Shown: positions 49,183 to 57,013 of the stretch, piece by piece | Layout: each line of letters begins with the position of its first letter | Numbering within the stretch: position 1 is the first letter of the stretch | Assembly (NCBI GenBank): GCA_963846165.1 | Contig: CAWJUU010000009.1 | Coordinates: 1-64,000 of the forward strand | Reading direction: 5' to 3' | DNA length: 64,000 bases | DNA from: WHSW01 sp963846165 | Lineage (GTDB): Bacteria; Actinomycetota; Thermoleophilia; Solirubrobacterales; 70-9 | Program-made: the position numbers and the translations under genes | The notes under the pieces: generated by a model | Told to the model about the DNA's origin: nothing | The model's database searches: none | The model's input: the letters and a program-made list of their open reading frames with translations, nothing else

Positions 49183-50084
49183 TTCGCCGAACAACAGCGG
49201 TGATCGCGGTTCCGCTCCTGGTCCTGCTGGCGCTGTTGGCGGGCGGGGCGCCGGTGGTCGGTGCCCAAGAGTCCGACGACAATCCGGCCGCCGACCAGCC
49301 CACCGAGCTGCAGCAGGAGTATCCGCTGCACGACCCGGCGCCCGGCCGCTCCGATCCAGCTTCGCCGACCGCTCGTCCGGACGATTCCCCTCGCTCGATT
49401 TCGTCCGAGAGCGGCGATGGACGGTCACCGGCCTTCTGGCTGATGATCGCGCTCGCGGCGGGACTGGGCGTTGCATTGCTCGTCCGAGTAGTCCCGTTCG
49501 TCGTTCGACGACTGAGCCCCCGCGCGGTGCCGTGGAACCGCGCCCTGACCGGGCCGAGGCGGGCCTTCTTCAGCATCCTGAGCTTGCCCGCCCGTCTCCA
49601 TCGGCGGCTTCAACGACTCCGATCCGTGCGATCGAGGCGCACCGCACCCGCAGCAAAACAAGCCGAGCGACATCGGCCTCGCCGCCTCGTTTCGCCGCTG
49701 ACCAGCAGGCTGGCCTGGCCACTGTTCCGCTACTGCGAACACCGTGACGCCTTCATCCTGCGCTTGATCGGCGATCGCTTCGGTCCGGTGCTCAGGCCTC
49801 GAGACTGGATTCAATACACCCCCCACGAGATTAGACTCGCCAACCCCGCCCGATCGAGAGCGATGGGGCTGGCGGAGCGAGAGCATGGCTTGCTGTTCGC
49901 CACCGATGAGCAGGGGAAGCGCTGGACGCTGGTCGGAAACGCTGAGACGGTCCGAGCCATGGCCGAGTTGGCGCCTGGCGAAGAGCTGGAGACGGTGGAC
50001 GTCGCCCCCGCGAAGTTCCCCATGAAGCGCGAAGGCTGGCCCGACGAGTGGGCCGATCTGGGCTCGGACGGCGCACCTGACTGA
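49179..50084 (+). CDS. Membrane protein with signal peptide, unknown function
   Basis: From ATG 49179 (ATGA overlap with the transpeptidase gene) the 301-residue protein has a signal peptide (AVIAVPLLVLLALLAGGAPV) and a Pro/Asp/Ser-rich extracytoplasmic linker. A TM helix follows near 88-108 (FWLMIALAAGLGVALLVRVV), then a basic cytoplasmic part. The C-terminal 120 residues look globular (FRYCEHRDAFILRLIGDRFG, IQYTPHEIRLANPARSRAMG). I do not recognise a family. It closes the four-gene operon starting at 47019. Confidence 0.7.
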   Translation: MIRRTTAVIAVPLLVLLALLAGGAPVVGAQESDDNPAADQPTELQQEYPLHDPAPGRSDPASPTARPDDSPRSISSESGDGRSPAFWLMIALAAGLGVALLVRVVPFVVRRLSPRAVPWNRALTGPRRAFFSILSLPARLHRRLQRLRSVRSRRTAPAAKQAERHRPRRLVSPLTSRLAWPLFRYCEHRDAFILRLIGDRFGPVLRPRDWIQYTPHEIRLANPARSRAMGLAEREHGLLFATDEQGKRWTLVGNAETVRAMAELAPGEELETVDVAPAKFPMKREGWPDEWADLGSDGAPD

Positions 50085-50109
50085 GGGCGTAAACGCTGCG
50101 GTGTGTCGT

Positions 50110-50161
50110 CGACATCGCGCGCCGCGAGGCCATCGAGGCCGGCGCCGGCGTGTGCATCTGA
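50110..50161 (+). pseudogene. Remnant of an rrf2 3' end
   Basis: This 52-nt stretch aligns with the last 55 nt of the intact rrf2 gene (46532-46586), with about five mismatches and one 3-nt gap. It would read VDIARREAIEAGAGVCI-stop, against ADIASREATEAGAGMYHI-stop. It follows the last gene of the ferritin/transpeptidase operon and lies 470 nt before cysK. It is either a relic of a second rrf2 or one end of a duplication flanking the 46.6-50.1 kb segment. Confidence 0.6.
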
Positions 50162-50226
50162 CGGCTGCGGTTGCCGCATTGACCACCCAGAGGGTGGCCA
50201 GCACGACAATCGCGGAGGCTGGCCGT

Positions 50227-50583
50227 TTAGCGCCGGCGGCACTCCTGGCCCGCGGCGAAGGCGGCGTCGACTGCCTGCTCCGGGATCTCCTCGCCCGCCT
50301 CGATCGCCCCGACCGAGGCCTCGACGGTGGCGTTCGGCAGGTCCTCGCGCAGGCGTTCGATCACGCAGCCGGGGTCGACGCGGGTGCGCTGCTGTTCGAG
50401 CACCGCCCGCATCTCGTCCTCGAACCGTCGGCGCAGCTCGGACGGCTGCGCGGCGGTGGGGGTGGTGGTCTCGGTCGCTGCCGAGGTCGACCCCGCCTCC
50501 TCGTCGCCGCCGCAGGCGTAAACCGAGGACGAGATCGCCGCCGTGGTCGTCAGGGCGAGGACTGCGAGCCGGGCGCGGGTCAA
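50227..50583 (-). CDS. Small putative lipoprotein, 118 aa
   Basis: This 118-residue protein has a lipoprotein signal (LAVLALTTTAAISSSVYACG). The lipobox Cys is in SVYAC and a Thr/Ala-rich linker follows. The rest is helical and charged with two cysteines (PGCVIERLRE, GQECRRR) that could form a disulfide. No family is recognised. The start TTG 50583 is the only option. It is divergent from cysK, 47 nt away. Confidence 0.75.
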   Translation of the reverse strand: MTRARLAVLALTTTAAISSSVYACGGDEEAGSTSAATETTTPTAAQPSELRRRFEDEMRAVLEQQRTRVDPGCVIERLREDLPNATVEASVGAIEAGEEIPEQAVDAAFAAGQECRRR

Positions 50584-50630
50584 GGTCGCGCAACCCTACC
50601 GACGGACCTTCCGGTTACCTTGGGCCTCCG

Positions 50631-51575
50631 ATGAGCACCCGGCAGGCCCCCGACAGCGTCGCGCTTCAGGCGTCGGCCGTGATCGGCGAGACGCCGCTGG
50701 TCGCGCTCGGGCGGCTGGGGGAGGGGCTGGGCGCCGAGGTGGTGGCGAAGCTCGAGTACCTGAACCCGGGCGGGTCGGTCAAGGACCGGATCGGCGTCGC
50801 GATGATCGAGGCCGCCGTCGCCGGCGGGGCACTCGAGCCCGGCGGCCTGATCGTCGAGCCGACCAGTGGCAACACCGGGATCGCGCTGGCGATGGTCTGC
50901 GCCGCGCGCGGTTACGAGCTGGTGCTGACGCTGCCCGAGGGGATGAGTCGCGAGCGGACCAAGCTGCTGCGCTCCTACGGGGCCGAGGTCCACGAAACCC
51001 CGTCGCTCGGGGGGATGGGAGAGGCGATCGGGCTCGCCGAGCAGATCGTTGCCGAGCGCGGAGCATTCATGCCGCAGCAGTTCTCCAACCCCGCCAACCC
51101 CGAGATCCACCGGCGGACGACGGCGGAGGAGATCTGGCGAGACACGGGCGGCGAGGTCGACGTTCTGGTGGCCGGGGTCGGCACCGGTGGCACGATCACC
51201 GGCGTCGGCCAGGTGCTCAAGGAGCGCCGCCCCGCGGTCCACGTGGTCGGGGTCGAGCCGGCCGCCTCGCCGGTGCTCTCGGGTGGCATGCCCGGCCCGC
51301 ACAAGATCCAGGGGATCGGCCCCGGCTTCGTCCCCGAGATCCTCGACCGCTCGGTGATCGACGAGGTGATCACGGTCGGCGACGAGGTCGCGCTCGAGGT
51401 CGCCCGCGACTCGGCCCGGCGCGAGGGACTGCTGGTCGGGATCTCCGCAGGCGCGGCGTTTCATGCCGCACTGGAGGTCGCCGCCCGCCCCGAGATGGCC
51501 GGCAAGCGGATCGTCACGATCGCCCCCGACGGCGGCGAGCGCTACATGTCGCTGCCATTCTTCACCCCGGACTGA
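50631..51575 (+). CDS. cysK: Cysteine synthase A
   Basis: This 314-residue PLP enzyme makes cysteine from O-acetylserine and sulfide. PLP Lys is in NPGGSVKDRIG (about residue 48), the substrate loop is PTSGNTGIALA, and GVGTGGTITGVG binds the phosphate of PLP. The frame extends to 50103, but the real start is ATG 50631. It overlaps cysE by one base (TGATG). The Rrf2-family regulator and its remnant nearby fit a cysteine-metabolism context. Confidence 0.96.
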   Translation: MSTRQAPDSVALQASAVIGETPLVALGRLGEGLGAEVVAKLEYLNPGGSVKDRIGVAMIEAAVAGGALEPGGLIVEPTSGNTGIALAMVCAARGYELVLTLPEGMSRERTKLLRSYGAEVHETPSLGGMGEAIGLAEQIVAERGAFMPQQFSNPANPEIHRRTTAEEIWRDTGGEVDVLVAGVGTGGTITGVGQVLKERRPAVHVVGVEPAASPVLSGGMPGPHKIQGIGPGFVPEILDRSVIDEVITVGDEVALEVARDSARREGLLVGISAGAAFHAALEVAARPEMAGKRIVTIAPDGGERYMSLPFFTPD

Positions 51576-52309
51576 TGCTCGGCCTCGGAACATTGCGGCG
51601 AGTCGCCCACGAGATCTCCTCCGACGTCGCCTCGGCGCGCGACCGCGATCCGGCCGCGCGCGGTGTCGGCACGGTCGAGATCCTCTCGAGCTGGGCCGGG
51701 GTGCAGGCGCTGCTCGCCCACCGGGTCTCGCACGCTCTCTACGACTCCGGCGTGCCGCTCGCGCCGCGGACGATCTCCTTCACCAGCCGCGCGGTGACCG
51801 GGATCGAGATCCACCCCGCGGCGACGATCGGCGCCGACTTCTTCATCGACCACGGCTCCGGGGTGGTGATCGGCGAGACCGCCGAGATCGGCGATCGGGT
51901 GACGCTTTATCAGGGCGTCACCCTCGGCGGCACCGGCTTCGCGCGGGGCAAGCGCCATCCGACCGTCGAGGACGACGTCACGATCGGCTCCGGCGCGAAG
52001 CTGCTGGGACCGGTAACGGTCGGCCACGGGGCCAAGGTGGGTGCGAACACGGTCGTGATCGAAGACGTGCCGCCGAACTCGACGGTGGTCGGCAACCCGG
52101 GCCACCCGGTGCGGGTCGAGGGCAAGCGCCCCGAGGGCCCGGACGCCGACTGGATCCACCTCCCGGATCCGATCGCCGATGCGATCAAGTCGCTCTCCGA
52201 GCGCCTCGCCCTGCTCGAGCAGCGGCTCGCCGAGCTCGACGGCCGCGCCTCCGAGGGCGAAGTCAAGGAGCTGCGCCGTAAGCAGGGCCCGTCCTCCGCC
52301 GGCGGTTGA
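51575..52309 (+). CDS. cysE: Serine O-acetyltransferase
   Basis: This 244-residue left-handed beta-helix enzyme makes O-acetylserine from serine and acetyl-CoA for CysK. The N-terminal helices are followed by hexapeptide repeats (IEIHPAATIGADFFIDHGSG, VVIGETAEIGDRVTLYQGVT, GGTGFARGKRHPTVEDDV, IGSGAKLLGPVTVGHGAKVG). The His in FIDHGSG is the expected catalytic residue. ATG 51575 overlaps the cysK stop (TGATG). The extra C-terminal coiled tail (ALLEQRLAELDGRASEGEVK) is longer than in many CysE and lacks the usual Ile end. Confidence 0.95.
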   Translation: MLGLGTLRRVAHEISSDVASARDRDPAARGVGTVEILSSWAGVQALLAHRVSHALYDSGVPLAPRTISFTSRAVTGIEIHPAATIGADFFIDHGSGVVIGETAEIGDRVTLYQGVTLGGTGFARGKRHPTVEDDVTIGSGAKLLGPVTVGHGAKVGANTVVIEDVPPNSTVVGNPGHPVRVEGKRPEGPDADWIHLPDPIADAIKSLSERLALLEQRLAELDGRASEGEVKELRRKQGPSSAGG

Positions 52310-52328
52310 CCGCGATACGCTGCGGGCG

Positions 52329-53129
52329 ATGGGCGAGCGCACGAGCCACGCGCCCGGGACCTTCTCCTGGACCGATCTCGGAACCGGCGACGGCGACCGC
52401 GCCAAGGCCTTTTACGGTGAACTGTTCGGCTGGGATTTCGAGGACATGCCGGTGCCCGATGCGCCGCCGTACTCGCTCGCGCGCATCGACGGCAAGGCGG
52501 TCTGCGCGGTCTATGAGCGGACCACCGAGCAGGGCCCGCCCGCCTGGCTCTCATACGTGACCGTCGAGAGCGCCGACGACAGCGCGGCGCGCGCCGAGGA
52601 TCTCGGGGCGACCGTGATCCAGGAGCCAATGGACGTCATGCAGGCGGGCCGGATGGCGGTGCTCGGTGACCCGACCGGGGCCGTGTTCGCGATCTGGCAG
52701 CCCGGTGAGAGCATCGGGGCCGAGCTCGTCAACGAGCCTGGCGCGATGTCGCTCAACCAGCTCAACACAGGCGATCCCGAGGCCGCGCAGCGCTTCTATT
52801 CCGAGCTCTTCGGCTGGCGGTTCGACGTGCTCGCCGAGGCGGGCGCGGCCGACTCCGATGACGGCGGTGAGCAGGAGTACTGGGGCGTGTTCAACGGTGA
52901 GCGCCTGAACGGCGGGATGATGCCGCTGTCGCAGGCGGGACCCGGAGCGCCGCCGGCGTGGCTTTGCTACTTCACCAGCACCGACCTCGACGCCACGGTC
53001 GAGCGGGTCGGCGAGCTCGATGGCCAGGTGCTGTTGGCGCCGCTGGCGATCCAGTCCGGCCGGATCGCGGTCGCGCTGGACCCACAGGGCGCGATCTTCG
53101 CGCTCTTCGAGGGCGAAGTCGATCCCTAG
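52329..53129 (+). CDS. Two-domain VOC (glyoxalase/bleomycin-resistance) family protein
   Basis: This 266-residue protein is made of two VOC modules (about 5-125: GTFSWTDLGTGDGDRAKAFY and LGDPTGAVFAIWQ; about 135-265: MSLNQLNTGDPEAAQRFYSE and LDPQGAIFALFEGE). This layout matches actinobacterial hydroxylase-type VOC proteins of unknown substrate. The start ATG 52329 lies 7 nt after TACGCT (52316-52321), suggesting a leaderless transcript independent of cysE. Confidence 0.85.
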   Translation: MGERTSHAPGTFSWTDLGTGDGDRAKAFYGELFGWDFEDMPVPDAPPYSLARIDGKAVCAVYERTTEQGPPAWLSYVTVESADDSAARAEDLGATVIQEPMDVMQAGRMAVLGDPTGAVFAIWQPGESIGAELVNEPGAMSLNQLNTGDPEAAQRFYSELFGWRFDVLAEAGAADSDDGGEQEYWGVFNGERLNGGMMPLSQAGPGAPPAWLCYFTSTDLDATVERVGELDGQVLLAPLAIQSGRIAVALDPQGAIFALFEGEVDP

Positions 53130-53171
53130 CAGCTCGCCGAGCCCGCCGCGCACCGGACTATCCTCGGATCG

Positions 53172-55448
53172 GTGAGCACCGAGACCACCCACGGGGCGCC
53201 GATCCAGCCTGGCGCGAGCGCCGAGGAGCGTCTGCTCGCCGAGCTCAACCCCGCTCAGCGCGAGGCGGTCACGCACCCCGAGGGCCCGCTGCTGGTGCTC
53301 GCCGGGGCGGGCTCGGGGAAGACCCGGGCGCTGACCCATAGGATCGCCTGGCTGCTGGCGACCAGGCGCGCGCGGCCGAGCGAGGTGCTCGCGATCACCT
53401 TCACGAACAAGGCCGCGAACGAGATGCGCGAGCGGGTCGCGAGCCTGGTCGGTGGCGTCTCGCGGGTGATGTGGGTGATGACCTTCCACTCGGCCTGTGC
53501 GCGGATCCTGCGCGCCGACGCCACCCGGCTCGGCTACAAGCGCGCGTTCACGATCTACGACGAGGCCGACTCGCTGCGGATGGTCAAGCGCTGCATGTCA
53601 GAGCTCGAGCTCGACCCGAAACGGTTCGCGCCGCGGGCGCTCAAGGCGGCTATCTCGGGCGCCAAGAACCAGCTCATCGATGCTGCCGATTACGCCTCCA
53701 CGGTCGGCTCGCCGTTCGAGGAGGCAACCGCCGACGCCTACGACCTCTACGAGCGGCGCATGGTCGAGGCCAGCGCGATGGACTTCGACGACCTGCTCGT
53801 CCGCACCGTCAACCTGCTCGAGCTGTTCTCCGACGTGCGCGAGAAGTACCGCCGCACCTTCCGCTGGGTGCTGGTCGACGAGTACCAGGACACCAACCGC
53901 GCCCAATACCGGCTCCTGCAGCTGCTGACCGAGGAGCACCGCAACTTGACCGTGGTCGGCGACGAGGACCAGAGCGTGTACGGATTCCGCCACGCCGACA
54001 TTCGCAACATCCTCGACTTCGACCGCGACTTCCCCGATGCGGCGGTGGTCAAGCTCGAGCAGAACTACCGCTCGACCCAGACCGTGCTCGATGCCGCCAA
54101 CGCGATCGTTTCGAACAACACCGAGCGTCGCGAGAAGCGCCTCTGGACCGACGCCGGGGCCGGCGACCCGATCGTCGTCGGCGAGTTCGACGATGAGCAC
54201 GCCGAGGCTCGCTACGTCGCCTCGGAGGTGAATCGGCTCGTGGAGGAGGGGGCGCCGCGCGACGAGATCGCGGTCTTCTACCGCGTCAACGCACAGAGCC
54301 GGGTGCTCGAGGACACGCTGGTGCGGTTCGAGATCCCATACCAGGTGATCGGAGGAACGAAGTTCTACGAGCGCGCGGAGATCAAGGACGCGGTCGCCTA
54401 CCTGCAGCTGCTCGCCAACCCCGCGGACGCGATCTCGTTCACCCGAATCGTCAACTCGCCGCGGCGGGGGATCGGCCAGCAGACCCAGGCACGGATGCTC
54501 TCGCACGTGAACACCGTCGGCGCCGACATCTCGGAGGTGTTCTCCAACCCCCAGGCGATCCCCGGACTGGGCTCGGCAGCGCTGAAGGCAGTCTCGCGCT
54601 TCGCCGAGACGATGGGCTCGCTCAGCGAGAAGGCCGAGCGCACGCGGTCGGTCGCCGAGCTGCTCGAGGCGGTGCTGCGCGAGTCCGGCTACATTGAGGC
54701 GCTCGAGGCCGAGCGCACGATCGAGGCCGAGGGCCGGGTCGAGAACCTCGAGGAGCTGGTCGGGGTCGCGGGGGAGTTCGACGTCAATCGCGAGCTCGAG
54801 GGAGAGTCAGACACGACCCCGCTGGAGGAGTTCCTGGCGCAGATCTCGCTCGTCTCCGAGCAGGACAACCTGCGCGACTCCGAGAGCCTGGCAACCCTGA
54901 TGACCCTCCACAACGCGAAGGGCCTCGAGTACGAGGCCGTGTTTATGATCGGCTGCGAGGAGGGTGTCTTCCCGCACTCGCGCTCGGTCGAGGAGGGCAA
55001 CCTCGAGGAGGAGCGGCGGCTCTGCTACGTCGGCGTCACCCGCGCCCGTCGGAGCCTCTGGATGACGTTTGCCCGCCGCCGCTCGCTGCACGGGGGCTCG
55101 AGCTGGAACATCCCTTCGCGTTTTCTCGCCGAGCTGCCCGAGGGCCTGCTCGAGCGTCACGTCGCGACCACCGCCACCGGCTGGTCGCTGGGGGGCGGAG
55201 ACGCGCGCCGGCAGGCCACCGGGTTCGGCGAGCGACCCGCCACAGGCGGCTTCGCGGCACCGCGGGCCAAGCAGCCCGCGCCGCCCCCGGTCCCCTACGC
55301 GGTCGGCGACGACGTCCTGCACGCGACCTTCGGCGAGGGCGTCGTGACCGCGGTCGAGGCTGGCGCGGTGGTCGTCGTGCGCTTCGCCGGCGACGGGGGC
55401 GAGCGCAAGCTGATGGCCGACTACGCGCCGCTGAAGAAGGTTGCGTGA
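53172..55448 (+). CDS. pcrA: UvrD/PcrA-type SF1 DNA helicase
   Basis: This 758-residue 3'-5' helicase acts in nucleotide-excision repair and replication restart. All motifs are present: LNPAQREAV, Walker A GAGSGKTRALT, FTNKAANEMR, VDEYQDTN (motif II), GDEDQSVYGFR (III), QNYRSTQ (IV), TLHNAKGLEYEAVF (V) and VGVTRAR (VI). The C-terminal 60 residues form a small Tudor-like barrel (GDDVLHATFGEGVVTAVEAG) typical of PcrA and used for RNA polymerase contact. The start GTG 53172 lies 7 nt after TATCCT (53159-53164). It overlaps folD by 4 nt. Confidence 0.95.
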   Translation: MSTETTHGAPIQPGASAEERLLAELNPAQREAVTHPEGPLLVLAGAGSGKTRALTHRIAWLLATRRARPSEVLAITFTNKAANEMRERVASLVGGVSRVMWVMTFHSACARILRADATRLGYKRAFTIYDEADSLRMVKRCMSELELDPKRFAPRALKAAISGAKNQLIDAADYASTVGSPFEEATADAYDLYERRMVEASAMDFDDLLVRTVNLLELFSDVREKYRRTFRWVLVDEYQDTNRAQYRLLQLLTEEHRNLTVVGDEDQSVYGFRHADIRNILDFDRDFPDAAVVKLEQNYRSTQTVLDAANAIVSNNTERREKRLWTDAGAGDPIVVGEFDDEHAEARYVASEVNRLVEEGAPRDEIAVFYRVNAQSRVLEDTLVRFEIPYQVIGGTKFYERAEIKDAVAYLQLLANPADAISFTRIVNSPRRGIGQQTQARMLSHVNTVGADISEVFSNPQAIPGLGSAALKAVSRFAETMGSLSEKAERTRSVAELLEAVLRESGYIEALEAERTIEAEGRVENLEELVGVAGEFDVNRELEGESDTTPLEEFLAQISLVSEQDNLRDSESLATLMTLHNAKGLEYEAVFMIGCEEGVFPHSRSVEEGNLEEERRLCYVGVTRARRSLWMTFARRRSLHGGSSWNIPSRFLAELPEGLLERHVATTATGWSLGGGDARRQATGFGERPATGGFAAPRAKQPAPPPVPYAVGDDVLHATFGEGVVTAVEAGAVVVVRFAGDGGERKLMADYAPLKKVA

Positions 55449-56299
55449 GCGCTCAGATAATCGATGGCAAGGCGGTCGCGGCGCAGGTGCGTGAGCGGGT
55501 CGCCGCGGGGGTGAGGGAATTCATCGCCGCTCGCGGAGGCGATGTCCCGGGGCTGGCCACGGTGCTGGTCGGCGACGACCCGGCCTCGCAGATCTACGTC
55601 GGCAACAAGCGCAAGCAGACCGAGGAGGTCGGGATGCGCTCGATCCACGAGCAGCTCGGCGCCCAGACGCCGCAGGACGAGCTGCTCGAGCTGATCGCAT
55701 CGCTGAACGAGGACGAGACCGTCGACGGGATCCTGGTCCAGCTCCCGCTTCCCGAGCAAATCGACCAGGACGAGGTGATCGCCGCGATCGATCCGTTCAA
55801 GGACGTCGATGGCCTGACCGCGGTCAGTGCCGGGCTGCTGGCGCAGGGCAGGCCCGGACTGGTGCCGTGCACTCCGCAGGGGGTGATCGAGCTCCTGCGC
55901 CACGCCGGTACCGAGATCGAGGGCGTCGAGGCCGTGATCGTTGGCCGTTCGATCCTCGTCGGGCGCCCACTGGCCTCGTTGCTGCTCGGCGAGAACGCGA
56001 CCGTGACCATCTGCCACTCGCGCACGCGCGACCTCGCCGCGGTCTGCTCGCGTGCCGACATCCTCGTCGCCGCGGTCGGCTCGGCGCGGCTGGTCGGCGC
56101 CGAGATGGTCAAGCCCGGCGCGACCGTGATCGACGTCGGCACCAATCGCACCGACGAGGGCTTGATCGGCGACGTCGACTTCGCCTCCGTACGCGATATT
56201 GCAGACGCGATCACGCCTGTGCCAGGCGGCGTCGGCCCGATGACGATCGCGATGCTGCTCGCAAATACGCTAAAGGCTGCGTCGGAACGTCCGAAGTAG
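55445..56299 (+). CDS. folD: Methylenetetrahydrofolate dehydrogenase / cyclohydrolase
   Basis: This 284-residue bifunctional enzyme interconverts 5,10-methylene- and 10-formyl-tetrahydrofolate. Family motifs are GLATVLVGDDPASQIYVGNK (catalytic Lys region), VDGILVQLPLPEQID, KDVDGLTAVSAG, VPCTPQGVIELL, VIVGRSILVGRPLASLLLGE and PVPGGVGPMTIAMLLANT. The length is normal. The start GTG overlaps the helicase stop by 4 nt, so the two are co-translated. Confidence 0.96.
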   Translation: MSAQIIDGKAVAAQVRERVAAGVREFIAARGGDVPGLATVLVGDDPASQIYVGNKRKQTEEVGMRSIHEQLGAQTPQDELLELIASLNEDETVDGILVQLPLPEQIDQDEVIAAIDPFKDVDGLTAVSAGLLAQGRPGLVPCTPQGVIELLRHAGTEIEGVEAVIVGRSILVGRPLASLLLGENATVTICHSRTRDLAAVCSRADILVAAVGSARLVGAEMVKPGATVIDVGTNRTDEGLIGDVDFASVRDIADAITPVPGGVGPMTIAMLLANTLKAASERPK

Positions 56300-56346
56300 G
56301 TGTAAGGCTGCGAAACGACAGCCGGTTCACCACTTAGGAGAGTCAG

Positions 56347-56925
56347 ATGGATGCAGACAGGCTCAGGACGGGAGAGCTGATCGCCGGGATCTCCGGGGTC
56401 ATCCTCCTGGTCGTCATGTTCCTGCCTTGGTTCGGCCTCGACTTCGGGGTCCCGGAGGAGATTGAGGATCTGGGCCTCGGCATTCCCGCCGTCGACGAGA
56501 GCGTCAACATCAGTGCCTGGGAAGCATTCGATTTCATCGATCTCGTGCTCCTCGTCACCGCTGTGGTCGCGATCGGCACGGCAGTGATGACGGCGACCGC
56601 CTCCACGGTTGCGCTTCCGGTTGCGGCAAGCGCGATCACGGCGGGGCTCGGGATCATCTCGACCCTGCTGGTCCTCTACCGGATCCTCGACACTCCCGGC
56701 GGGACCGACCGCAAGTTCGGCGTCTTCGTCGGCTTGATCGCCGCTGCCGGGGTCGCCTACGGAGGGTGGCGCTTGATGCAGGAGGAGGGCACCACCTTCG
56801 GCGGTGAAGCTGCTGGGGTCGGCGATCAGTTCGGAGGGGGAGGCGATGCGCCGCCACCCCCGGCGGCCCCGGGCGACCCTCCGTCCTCGGTCCCGCCCCC
56901 GTCCTCGAGTCCGCCCCCGCAGTAG
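56347..56925 (+). CDS. Four-helix membrane protein with Pro-rich tail, unknown function
   Basis: This 192-residue protein has membrane helices at about 9-28, 65-85, 88-112 and 122-142, and an acidic extracytoplasmic loop between helices 1 and 2 (FGVPEEIEDLGLGIPAVDES). The disordered Gly/Pro/Ser tail reads GDAPPPPAAPGDPPSSVPPP. A good ribosome site (AGGAGAG) precedes ATG 56347. No family name is certain; such proteins are common in high-GC actinobacteria. It is followed by a strong hairpin. Confidence 0.78.
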   Translation: MDADRLRTGELIAGISGVILLVVMFLPWFGLDFGVPEEIEDLGLGIPAVDESVNISAWEAFDFIDLVLLVTAVVAIGTAVMTATASTVALPVAASAITAGLGIISTLLVLYRILDTPGGTDRKFGVFVGLIAAAGVAYGGWRLMQEEGTTFGGEAAGVGDQFGGGGDAPPPPAAPGDPPSSVPPPSSSPPPQ

Positions 56926-56943
56926 GGCACGCGCTGGACGTGA

Positions 56944-56966
56944 CCCCGGGCCGTTTCGGCCCGGGG
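56944..56966 (+). terminator. GC-rich hairpin terminator candidate
   Basis: A perfect 9-bp stem CCCCGGGCC / GGCCCGGGG with a GTTTC loop lies 19 nt after the stop of the membrane-protein gene. A second inverted repeat (ACGGCCG...CGGCCGT, about 56981-57003) follows. No T-run is present, as is common in actinobacterial terminators. It separates this operon from the convergent GMC oxidoreductase gene. Confidence 0.6.
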
Positions 56967-57013
56967 AGGCGAGGTGAACGCGACGGCCGTCCCACGGGCG
57001 GCCGTCCGCATCT

